A stretch of DNA of 19,435 bases, taken from the NCBI GenBank assembly GCA_016702305.1, contig JADJEH010000005.1, positions 1 through 19,435 of the forward strand, given 5' to 3'. The notes beneath the pieces were generated by a model. The model saw nothing but the letters and a program-made list of their open reading frames with translations, made no database searches and was not told where the DNA came from. Each line of letters opens with the position of its first letter. Within the stretch, counting starts at the first letter, position 1. Below, in pieces: positions 1 through 6,438 of the stretch. The position numbers were made by a program, and so were the translations under genes. This stretch comes from a bacterium. Its GTDB lineage: Bacteria; Electryoneota; RPQS01.

Positions 1-892
1 CGTTGTATTCGATTGCCCATGTCATCGCGTTGGTCAGGCGATTGTCGGCGTGGGCGATATTGCGAAAGAAGTTGAAGCCCCTGATGATCGTCGAAGAACG
101 CGCCTTCGGTGATGCCGACGATTTCCACGTTGCCGCTGCTGAAAGTCAGCGCGTATTCCAGCGCGGCCAAGTCGTTGGCGGCTTCGATATGGACTGGAAT
201 CAAGGCAGTGTCACCCAGCGCGATTTGTGTCGCGGGAATCCACAGCGTCAATTGCGCGGCAGTGGCAAAACTTGAGTCCACGCCGTAACCGCGCAGGCCG
301 TCGGCGTCCGCGGATTCCGGGCGAATCGCGTAGATTGTTGACGGCGCGAGGTCTTCGAGCAGTACGGTATGATCCATATACAGGTCGGCCAGCGCGAATG
401 GGTCCGTCGCCGCGCCGACGCCGTAGTATAGAATTGTGCGCGCGGGTTCGTCCGTTTCCCAAGTCACCAGCGCGGATGATTCGGTAATCTCCGTGATCGT
501 CAGTTGCGTGACAACCGGTTCAGGCGTTGCCTTGTCCGGCGTGATGAATTCACCCGAGCAGTCGGGCGCTCGCCCTCTGCGTCAATCACGGTCAGCCGAT
601 AGATGTAGTTCGTGTTGAACGCATAGTTGTTCAGCCCGACGCTGTGCGTATCGGCCAGCACGTTGATGTTGAGCAGTTGCGTGAACACCGACACGCCGTA
701 GCGCAGTTCACCGGTCGTCGGTCGGTTGGCCGACCACTCTACGCGCATCCGGCCATCCACGTCTACAACGCGGCGGTAGTCAACGGCGAACGCGTCCGGT
801 CCGATGGGTGTGGTCGGTCCCGAAGATCCGCCGCTGCCGCAGGCTGAACAGAGCAGGGCGATGAGCGTGAGTGCCGTTATGGTCTTGGCCAT
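1..892 (-). CDS. Exported lipoprotein with Fn3-like and cohesin-like domains, 3' end outside window
   Basis: The start at 892 is chosen because it gives a lipoprotein signal (MAKTITALTLIALLCSAC, lipobox LCSAC) followed by a Gly/Ser linker; the longer upstream reading has no signal. After the linker come two beta-sandwich segments in Fn3 style; the second includes SALVTWETDEPARTILYYG and ends near APSTIYAI. Then follows a stretch like cohesin or dockerin-partner domains (ALIPVHIEAANDLAALEYAL, then VEIVGITEGAFF). Two frame changes are needed: near 565, where one G is missing in a GC-rich run, and near 77, where a run of C on the plus strand is one base too long. The protein leaves the window at base 1. 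It probably sits on the outer membrane or cell surface and acts in binding rather than catalysis (inference). It lies 13 bases after the stop of the neighbouring lipoprotein gene, as the last visible gene of the 2710-to-1 operon. Confidence 0.72.
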
Positions 893-905
893 TGCGAGTA
901 GCTGA

Positions 906-1340
906 TTAGTTGCTGGTTTCACGAGTTCCTGACGAAGGTCGCGCCAACGCACCGGGTCCGGCGTCCACGCTCGTGAACATGATCTCAATTGAATCGCGGA
1001 CGCCGTCGGCGTAGGCCATCAGCCATCCCAAACCTGCGACCGTATCGGCGGTCAGCGTATCGAGCGCCACGCCGTCGGCGGTGTAGATTGTCCCGGCGGC
1101 GAGCGTACCCATCGGATTCAGCAGGATAATCCGCGTCGAGTCCGCCACGGGTTCTCCGTTGACGCGATACTCGACGAAGATCGTCATCGTTGAGACGCCG
1201 TCGGCCGGAATCGCGTCGGGCAGCGCTTCGACCGACAGCACGCGCGTATCTTGCGTATTCGGCTGTTCATCTTGCGAGGCGGTCGGCGACGTGCAGGACA
1301 CGACAGTCAGGAGCAGCGCGTAAAGCAGGAGGACTCTCAT
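906..1340 (-). CDS. Small lipoprotein with Big/invasin-like domain
   Basis: This 144-residue protein starts with a lipoprotein signal, MRVLLLYALLLTVVSC, with Cys16 as the likely lipidated residue. Residues 35-120 read as one bacterial immunoglobulin-like domain: the stretch PADGVSTMTIFVEYRVNGEPV matches the style of Big_1/invasin repeats, which begin with an ADG.S.. strand and carry a G.PV turn. No catalytic motif is visible, so a structural or adhesive surface role is inferred. The start codon overlaps the stop of the upstream barrel-like gene by ATGA, so the two are translationally coupled. The last 20 residues (PGALARPSSGTRETSN) are low in structure and may be a true tail or the product of an unnoticed frame error. 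Confidence 0.72.
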   Translation of the reverse strand: MRVLLLYALLLTVVSCTSPTASQDEQPNTQDTRVLSVEALPDAIPADGVSTMTIFVEYRVNGEPVADSTRIILLNPMGTLAAGTIYTADGVALDTLTADTVAGLGWLMAYADGVRDSIEIMFTSVDAGPGALARPSSGTRETSN

Positions 1341-2710
1341 TCGCCGTCCTCGCGCGGCGGCAAGGCCAGCGCCACTTCGCGGCCTGCATTGCGATAGGCC
1401 AGCAGGGTGATTTCGCGGGTTTGGGCCACGCTGATTTTTTCGTCTTCAATCGTCGAGAGCAGCGGGCTTTTGACGCCGTCATTCATCATGGCGGTGGCGA
1501 GCACGGTGCGCTCGGGATAGGCGGTCTGCTCGAACAGGTCCACCAGTTGCACGCGCAGTTTGCAGGCCGCTTCGAGTTTCGGCTGTGCGACGAGCATCGG
1601 AATGCCCAGGCCACGGTCACGAGTGACTGTTTCGTCTTCGACGTGCGTGATCAACAGCCAGCGGACGTTGGGATAGGCCGCGTGCAGAGCCGCCATCGAA
1701 TTCCAGAAGCTCGCGCGGTTCATCTCGTCAAACGGAAGACCGGGCCGGTCCAGCGATTCGAGCGGCACCACATATTCAAAAGCGGGCGCGAGTCCTTCGC
1801 GCAGTTCGTTCCAGAGTTCTTGATTACCAGCCATTGGTGATTCGGCCAGCGGCGGCGGCAGCATGATCGCGCCGGTTCGCAGCGGCGCCGACTTCGGCAT
1901 AGGTCGCGGCGGGAACACCGAGCGCGGCATGCGGCTGGTGAAGCTGAGTCCGACGGCTCCGCCCATCAGCGGGTCGCTTTCGAGTTCGGCATAGATTCCC
2001 GGATGCAGCGCGAAGCCCCACGGCAATTGATGTCCAATCCGGCGCGCAGCGCTTCCTGGTGTCGGGCAGCTTGCCCACGCGGGTGATGGATTGCGCATAG
2101 CCCATCGAGGCGCCGATGCGCTTGCCGAACGGCATCAGCGCGAAGTTCATCCCCAGCGCAAGGCCTGTTCACTATTGTCCGAGGTCCCAAAGTAGCCCAG
2201 ATAGCCGCTGAGTTCCGCGGCGCGGCCCGGGGTCCAGGCTCCGCCGAGTGCGAACTGTCCGGCGGTTTGCTCTAAGGAGAAGGCGGGCAGGCTGACGACG
2301 GCATTGGTGGTGGAGTCGTAGTAGCTCTGGCCATCCCGGAAGCCTGTCGGCAGAAGCAGGTGACCGCTGACGCCGAGGCTGAGCTTATCCTTATAAGAGA
2401 GCGGCCACAGTGCCAGCCCGACGCGCATGTCTTCGGCACCGTTTTGGAACGCGCCGTGTCCTGATACATCTCTTGAGCCTGATGCCAGATCGAGGGCCAG
2501 ACCGCGCGCCACACCCAGTTCGAACCGGATGCCGAGGCGTTGGTCGTCCCACGTGTCATTGGTCAATTGTGCCCCAAATCCGCTCAACCGGAAGTGCCCG
2601 GCAGGGACAGGTTTGCCCCCTGCGGATAGGTCGGGACGCGCCCCGGAGGGCCAACTTAGGGCCTCCAAGGAGCCGACCAAGAGAAGTAGAATTAAAATTT
2701 TAGCTTTCAT
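1337..2710 (-). CDS. Probable outer-membrane barrel protein with a soluble C-terminal region (frameshifted)
   Basis: The start at 2710 (MKAKILILLLLVGSLEALS) gives a signal peptide; an ATG at 2734 would put nine extra residues in front of it. Residues up to about 190 alternate glycine-rich amphipathic strands (GHFRLSGFGAQL, LSLGVSGHLLLPTGFRDGQ, ELSGYLGYFG), as in porin-like or OMP_b-brl proteins. The barrel reading continues through three frame changes: near 2148 (one G missing, then MNFALMPFGKRIGASMGYAQ), near 2055 and near 2028 (LPWGFALHPGIYAELESDPL). After a proline-rich linker (about 1870-1930) comes an alpha/beta region, from ELWNELREGLAPAFEYVVPL to ALPPREDGE, whose family I do not recognise; the strand/helix order recalls CsgG/TolB-like periplasmic domains, but this is weak. 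First gene of its operon, behind the promoter at 2985-3013; its stop overlaps the next start by ATGA. Confidence 0.6.
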
Positions 2711-2759
2711 GTGACTCGGTATAACAGATGCCACAGCACCTTCTGCCGGACTTCAACAA

Positions 2760-2819
2760 CGCAACCCTCATGCCACCCGCCAGCGTAGATGCTGGACCCG
2801 TTGCCGCTGGCGCGTTGCG
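2760..2819 (-). other. Nested inverted repeats in the leader of the barrel-lipoprotein operon
   Basis: An outer 6-bp repeat (CGCAAC at 2760-2765 with GTTGCG at 2814-2819) encloses a perfect 8-bp repeat (CGCCAGCG at 2778-2785 with CGCTGGCG at 2805-2812). The loop of the inner stem holds a second CCAGC in the transcript, so two alternative pairings to GCTGG are possible. It lies about 50 bases before the start codon, in what would be a 5' leader of roughly 265 bases. It could affect translation of the downstream gene; it matches no riboswitch class I know. Confidence 0.35.
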
Positions 2820-2984
2820 CTTAGGGAGGGTGAGTTTTGAGGGGAGGCTGTAAGTTGGGAAAGAACAGGGCGGCGCTAACAATGGTCGGAACGGAGGGTG
2901 ATGGGAAACAGGGGGTTGGTTTTGGGGGTGTGAACGGGGTGCGAGAGGATTGGGTGGGGTCGGGGCGGGTTACGGGCAGGGTAT

Positions 2985-3013
2985 AATATATGAACATTTG
3001 TTCAATGTGTCAA
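2985..3013 (-). promoter_or_regulatory. Sigma-70-type promoter with palindromic operator in the spacer
   Basis: On the minus strand there is a perfect -35 TTGACA (3008-3013), a 17-base spacer and a -10 TATATT (2985-2990), one mismatch from consensus. The spacer holds a perfect 14-base palindrome, TGAACAAATGTTCA (2991-3004), whose GAAC-N4-GTTC core matches the Gram-positive type LexA/DinR box. A repressor bound there would block RNA polymerase. The promoter reads into the operon starting at 2710. A plus-strand TATAAT at 2982-2987 overlaps but has no -35. Confidence 0.65.
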
Positions 3014-3026
3014 GGAGGAAAAGAAA

Positions 3027-3049
3027 CGGGCGGCCTTTGGGGCCGCCCG
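3027..3049. repeat. Intergenic hairpin element A, copy 1
   Basis: A perfect 9-bp stem (CGGGCGGCC, 3027-3035, with GGCCGCCCG, 3041-3049) around the loop TTTGG. The same stem and loop occur at 5476-5500, both times preceded by GAAAC. There is no run of T after it on either strand, so it is not a standard intrinsic terminator. Confidence 0.75.
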
Positions 3050-3100
3050 GGAGAAAAGTATGAGTTATGAAATCGGAAGTATGAAGGCGGAGGGTTTGTC

Positions 3101-3114
3101 ATCCCGTTAGGGAT
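3101..3114. repeat. Small REP-like inverted repeat
   Basis: ATCCC-GTTA-GGGAT is a 5-bp stem with a four-base loop between hairpin elements A and B. It resembles the short palindromes of REP-type intergenic elements, but only one copy is visible. Confidence 0.3.
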
Positions 3115-3207
3115 CTATTCAAAGTAGGTTACCAATACAGGCGTTCGCGCACAACACAAGATTCCTACGGACTGACAAGCGAAGAGACGGGTGAAAACGG
3201 AAGACGG

Positions 3208-3226
3208 GGCATCCGTGGCGGATGCC
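3208..3226. repeat. Intergenic hairpin element B, copy 1
   Basis: A perfect 8-bp stem (GGCATCCG, 3208-3215, with CGGATGCC, 3219-3226) with loop TGG. The second copy at 5517-5535 has the same stem, differs only in the first loop base, and shares the ACGGGG before it. It lies 17 bases from the end of the endonuclease gene. Confidence 0.7.
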
Positions 3227-3242
3227 GAGGCGAAACCCTTAT

Positions 3243-4172
3243 CTAAAACGTGTTGCTACTTCCGCTTGTCGCCGATGACTTGGTATTCAAGTGTGCCTGA
3301 TCTATGAAATACGTGCCAGATCTTACTACACGTATGCTGTTGTAATCATTGTCGTCCGTAAACTCAAGTTGCCAGATTCGAATTCTACCAGTATCCCCAG
3401 ATTTCTCAAAGAACACGGGCACAACTTCTTTACCAGTCTCGATCTTCCATTGCCTATACGGGTAATACATTTGTCTGATTATGACGTTCGCGAGCCTCGA
3501 ATCTTTTGCTTCTATCAAGACTATCTTTGATTTTCCTTCATAGCCCGCATCAACTTCGGTTTGAACACCCTTTGTGTCAATCTTGTATTTTCCGACATTT
3601 AATGAAAATGCAGGTGTGAACTTTCTGCCTCTTATTGTCAATACGAGAGAGTCATCTTTCATAAAAGTTCGGATCAAGATTGGTCGTGTAACCAAGATCA
3701 ACATATTGGATTTCAGAATCGCCAAAAGATGGACTTAGGAATGCAGTTCAATCTTCGAGCGGTATGTTTCTCCTTCGGCAATGGATTTCTGGTAAGTCAA
3801 ATCCTTCACGCTTGATTAAAGCAAAGTGCCCATTCTCCGTCGGCAGGATAAACAGGCCGTTCTCCTGAAAGAACTTGGGTCGGTCTTCACGAGAGTCGTG
3901 TTTGCACAGGATTCTTACTTCTCTCTCTGCGGTCTTCTCAAGTTGCTTGACAGCCTGTTTGATATCTTTACCCGTAATCAAGAAAGGTTGTTGGGAGAAA
4001 TCATGCTTCGGTCAATCTCATATTTCTCAATGATCATCCCCCAAGCAGTATCTTGCGACCTCTTTTGCGGCATCGCACTTTTGCTTGTCTCCCCAATGTA
4101 GGCAATAGTAGTCTTCGGTTTAGTGGCCTCTTTCTTCGGGCCCTTTGCTTTGGCCTGCGTAGCTTTTTGCAT
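3243..4172 (-). CDS. Type II restriction endonuclease, PD-(D/E)XK fold (frameshifted)
   Basis: The gene follows the methyltransferase and is read in pieces. The first piece holds MPQKRSQDTAWGMIIEKYEI; the ATG at 4073 is the likeliest start, with a GGAGA about 13 bases before it. Near 4011 the frame changes to give HDFSQQPFLITGKDIKQAVK, then REVRILCKHDSREDRPKFF and LFILPTENGHFALI. Further changes near 3783, 3737 and 3655 lead to FGDSEIQYVDLGYTTNLDP and the catalytic region, where TEVDAGYEGKSKIVLIEAK has the D...(E)xK layout of PD-(D/E)XK nucleases. Each break is repaired by one added base. It should cut unmethylated sites of its partner methyltransferase. The order (N-terminal helical region, RE.R...K.D.RE..P..F, LPT..G.., then nuclease) recalls a family of uncharacterised type II enzymes. 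G+C is about 40%, far below its neighbours. Either real decay or sequencing error would explain the frames. Confidence 0.68.
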
Positions 4173-4224
4173 GATGGCTCTAACTCGGTCATCTCCTATA
4201 CTCGCCCCAAATTCAATAGAAATT

Positions 4225-5151
4225 TCACTGCATCTGCTTTTTCAGCCTCTTCACCGACAAATCCAGATACTTCTTTTCCATATCCATCCCCACAAACTGT
4301 CTCCCACTCCCCACCGCCGCCAAGCCGGTGGTACTGCTACCCGTAAACGGGTCGAGGATGAGTGCGCCTTGGTGGGTTGAGGCGAGGACGATGCGGCGCA
4401 GGAGTTCGAGCGGTTTTTGCGTGGGATGTTTGCCGAAGGTTTTTTCTTCGCGCGGCGGTGTGCCGATGGCCCAGACGGAGCGCATCTGCTTGCCGGGTTT
4501 CTTCATGAAGTCCTTGCCCCATTTGCCTTCGCGCATCTCTTTGTAGTTGAAAACGTGCTTGGCCTTGTCGGACTTGCGCGCCCACAGGAGCGTTTCGTGG
4601 CTGGCCGTGAAGAAGCGGCAGGAAAGATTGGGCGAGGCATTCGGCTTAAACCACGTGATATCGTTCAAGAGTTTGTAGCCCTTGAGTTGCAGCGCATAGC
4701 CGCACGCATAAATCGAGTGGTAGGTGCCGCTAATCCAGATTGTGCCTTCGGGTTTTAAGACACGCTTGCAGGCCTCAATCCATTCGAGATGAAACTGAAA
4801 ATCGGCGGCGAGACCCTGACTCTTGTCCCACTTGCCCTTGTTGACGCTGGCGCGTTTGCCCGCGTGGACCGTGAAGCCGTCATTCGAGAGCATATAGGGC
4901 GGATCGGCGAAGACCATATCGAAATGGTTTTCGGGAAATTGCGCCAATAGGTCGCGGCAGTCGCCCTGCAAGAGGCAGAAGCCGTGCTCATTGAAGTAGG
5001 GCGAAATGGTCATCGGCAGCTCCACGGCACGGGACGGGAACAGCAAAGCGGGAGCGTGTCCGTTGGTGGACAGCTTCCGGGGTTTGCCTTCCTTGCGTTC
5101 TTTCCTGCCAATAATCTGGTCGGAAAGCTCCGTGTGTACTGCCTTGGCCAC
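4225..5151 (-). CDS. DpnA-like DNA adenine (or N4-cytosine) methyltransferase, beta class
   Basis: The 308-residue protein transfers a methyl group from S-adenosylmethionine to DNA and protects sites from the neighbouring endonuclease. Motif IV, DPPY, is at residues 83-86 (MVFADPPYMLSNDG) and motif I (ILDPFTGSSTTG) lies after residue 265, which is the beta-class order. The stretch SVNKGKWDKS, the ITWFKPNASPNLSCRFFTAS segment and GKHPTQKP strongly resemble DpnA, the second methyltransferase of the GATC-specific DpnII system; GATC recognition here is inference. The GTG at 5151 is the first start in frame, and the core begins at MTISPYFNEHGF (residue 47). A neighbouring frame from ATG 5240 (MSRKNTPIRVDHLIKFRYDQ) would join if one G were missing near 5157. 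After the stop, another frame continues sensibly (ISIEFGASIGDDRVRAIMQK), so the true C-terminus may be longer. G+C about 58-60%, unlike the endonuclease. Confidence 0.88.
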   Translation of the reverse strand: MAKAVHTELSDQIIGRKERKEGKPRKLSTNGHAPALLFPSRAVELPMTISPYFNEHGFCLLQGDCRDLLAQFPENHFDMVFADPPYMLSNDGFTVHAGKRASVNKGKWDKSQGLAADFQFHLEWIEACKRVLKPEGTIWISGTYHSIYACGYALQLKGYKLLNDITWFKPNASPNLSCRFFTASHETLLWARKSDKAKHVFNYKEMREGKWGKDFMKKPGKQMRSVWAIGTPPREEKTFGKHPTQKPLELLRRIVLASTHQGALILDPFTGSSTTGLAAVGSGRQFVGMDMEKKYLDLSVKRLKKQMQ

Positions 5152-5173
5152 TGCTCTCTAACTTCTTGATTTT

Positions 5174-5212
5174 GATCATATTGATCGTAGCGAAATTTGA
5201 TCAGATGATCAA
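5174..5212 (-). promoter_or_regulatory. Cluster of four GATC sites, possible self-regulated promoter of the methyltransferase
   Basis: GATC occurs at 5174, 5183, 5199 and 5207, and three of the four are TGATCA. On the minus strand TTGATC (5207-5212) and TACGAT (5184-5189) lie 17 bases apart, so a -35 and a -10, each four of six to consensus, both overlap GATC sites. If the enzyme methylates GATC it could control its own promoter. Alternatively the stretch is coding, as part of an N-terminal extension from 5240. Confidence 0.4.
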
Positions 5213-5475
5213 CTCGGATTGGGGTATTTTTGCGGGACATGGGGGTAAGCGGTTGATTCTATGAGATTCCGGCCGAGTTGCGGAGGACCTTAACCCGGCT
5301 CGGCGGAACATGGGGTTGATTTTGGGTAGGAGGGGGAGACGGTAGGGCACCCGCGGGGGATGGTGCCGCGAGAAGGTCGCGCCCAGGTTGGTGGGCAAGA
5401 GCCCCTGAAGACGCTCGCACCGCTTTGGGGGATTTTGCGCGTCAAGCCGCGCGCTACAATCGGACAAAAACGAAA

Positions 5476-5500
5476 CCGGGCGGCCTTTGGGGCCGCCCGG
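5476..5500. repeat. Intergenic hairpin element A, copy 2
   Basis: A perfect 10-bp stem (CCGGGCGGCC, 5476-5485, with GGCCGCCCGG, 5491-5500) around loop TTTGG. About 25 central bases are identical to copy 1 at 3027-3049, in the same orientation on the plus strand. Confidence 0.75.
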
Positions 5501-5516
5501 GGGAGCTTGGGAACGG

Positions 5517-5535
5517 GGCATCCGCGGCGGATGCC
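5517..5535. repeat. Intergenic hairpin element B, copy 2
   Basis: Stem GGCATCCG (5517-5524) with CGGATGCC (5528-5535), loop CGG. Here B follows A by only 16 bases, compared with about 160 at the first locus. It lies 12 bases past the esterase stop and could also act in ending that transcript. Confidence 0.7.
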
Positions 5536-5547
5536 GCCGCAGGGGAG

Positions 5548-6375
5548 TTATGGTTTCAGCATCCACTGCAGGGCCGCAGGGAAGCGTCGTGCCCAATCTT
5601 GCTCGCTGTGAGTGTGAAGCGGAAAGCTCTGCGACCGGACCGACGTTGACTCATAACCGTGAGCGTGAAAGAGTGAATCCACGCGCGATTGATGAGGTGC
5701 ATAGAGACTGTCCATTCCTTCATCACCGTGATCAAAGTAGAAGCGCAGCACACCGGGCGCGGGCAAGTTTTCCGCAACATAGTTCAGGTAGGCTTGCGGG
5801 ATTGGGTCGTTTTGGCGAAAGAGTCCGGTCCAATGCGTCGAGAAGCACAAGACGCCAGCAAAGCGTGCAGGCGTCGTAAGCGCGACCGCCAGAGCGCCGA
5901 TTGCGCCAGTGCTTGAGCCGCCGATATAGCGGCGGGTGATGTCTGTCGCGTAGCGGCTGTCCACGGACGGAATAACTGTTCCGATGAGATAGTCGAGATA
6001 CTCGCGCGAACGCGGCGCGTGCACAATCAGCTGCATGAACTCGGCACGTACAGAATCGTCAAGCTTGTCAAGCACATCTACGGGCACGTACTCAGCGCGA
6101 CGAAACTCCGCGCCGTGCGGAATGCCGACCACGATGAGCGGCTCGATAAATCCAGCGCGAATCATGCTGTCGAGCGATTCATCTATGCGCCATTCAAAGA
6201 CGTGCGTCGCGAGTGTGTCGAAGAGGTTTTGCCCGTCGTGCATATAGAGCACCGGATAATGCCCCGTGCTGTCGTAGTTCGGCGGCAAATAGACGCGCAG
6301 CTCACGCGGCGTAATCGGCTCGGCGGATGCCGAAATGCAGAGACTCAGAAACAGCAGTAGAATTCGTATGCGCAT
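5548..6375 (-). CDS. Secreted esterase of the esterase D / enterochelin esterase family
   Basis: The start at 6375 gives a 275-residue protein with signal peptide MRIRILLLFLSLCISASA; an ATG 27 bases upstream only adds residues before the signal. The alpha/beta-hydrolase fold is clear: PRELRVYLPPNYDSTGHYPV and LYMHDGQNLFD are the typical N-terminal strands of the putative-esterase family (Fes, IroE, S-formylglutathione hydrolase relatives). The nucleophile elbow is GSSTG with Ser155, the acid is probably Asp215 or Asp218 in YFDHGDEG, and the catalytic His is His256 in LHTHSEQDW. It would hydrolyse an ester outside the cytoplasm; the substrate cannot be read. It has no frame errors. Transcription probably starts separately from the gene before it, because a terminator-like hairpin lies in the gap. 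Confidence 0.85.
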   Translation of the reverse strand: MRIRILLLFLSLCISASAEPITPRELRVYLPPNYDSTGHYPVLYMHDGQNLFDTLATHVFEWRIDESLDSMIRAGFIEPLIVVGIPHGAEFRRAEYVPVDVLDKLDDSVRAEFMQLIVHAPRSREYLDYLIGTVIPSVDSRYATDITRRYIGGSSTGAIGALAVALTTPARFAGVLCFSTHWTGLFRQNDPIPQAYLNYVAENLPAPGVLRFYFDHGDEGMDSLYAPHQSRVDSLFHAHGYESTSVRSQSFPLHTHSEQDWARRFPAALQWMLKP

Positions 6376-6390
6376 TGTGCATGAAAGACA

Positions 6391-6416
6391 GGGGCGGCTC
6401 ATCGCTGAACCGCCCC
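6391..6416 (-). terminator. Terminator-like hairpin after the clostripain-like gene
   Basis: Ten-base arms (6391-6400 with 6407-6416, GC-rich, one mismatch) around a six-base loop lie 22 bases past the stop codon. On the minus strand the stem is followed by TGTCTTTC, a weak T-rich tail. Confidence 0.5.
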
Positions 6417-6438
6417 CGATTGAAAGGAAGAAACCGCG

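Larger units (their letters stand above)
2735..3242. other. Gene-free stretch of about 500 bases
   Basis: I find no credible protein gene here. The minus-strand 60-codon reading frame at 2700-2882 overlaps the barrel gene start and is proline- and cysteine-rich without family character. The stretch holds the promoter at 2985-3013, the leader repeats at 2760-2819, hairpin elements A and B and the small inverted repeat at 3101-3114. Bases 2880-2975 are strikingly G-rich on the plus strand (C-rich in the minus transcript). Confidence 0.6.
5241..5547. other. Gene-free stretch between cassette and esterase gene
   Basis: I see no credible gene on either strand; the 131-codon minus-strand frame at 5201-5596 is arginine/proline-rich and overlaps the esterase end out of frame. 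It holds second copies of hairpin elements A and B, and a weaker inverted repeat GGCACC...GGTGCC at about 5347-5368. Confidence 0.55.

Noticed and set aside
1190..1840. 216-codon plus-strand frame opposite the lipoprotein and barrel genes.
   Set aside because: It is antisense to two better-supported coding regions and shows no signal, domain or ribosome site.
3013..3110. Perfect AGGAGG on the plus strand (3013-3018) and a 16-codon frame starting with ATG at 3060.
   Set aside because: No start codon lies at proper distance from the AGGAGG, which is the far side of the minus-strand -35 region; the tiny frame has no composition or homology support.
2985..3226. Possible CRISPR array suggested by repeated hairpins.
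   Set aside because: Only two copies of each element exist, kilobases apart, with no regular spacing and no cas genes.
2735..3242. Possible tRNA or other known RNA gene in the gene-free stretch.
   Set aside because: I saw no cloverleaf, no T-arm sequence and no recognisable riboswitch core; only simple hairpins.
5201..5596. 131-codon minus-strand reading frame between cassette and esterase.
   Set aside because: It crosses hairpins A and B, overlaps both neighbours out of frame and has the Arg/Pro-rich look of a shadow frame.
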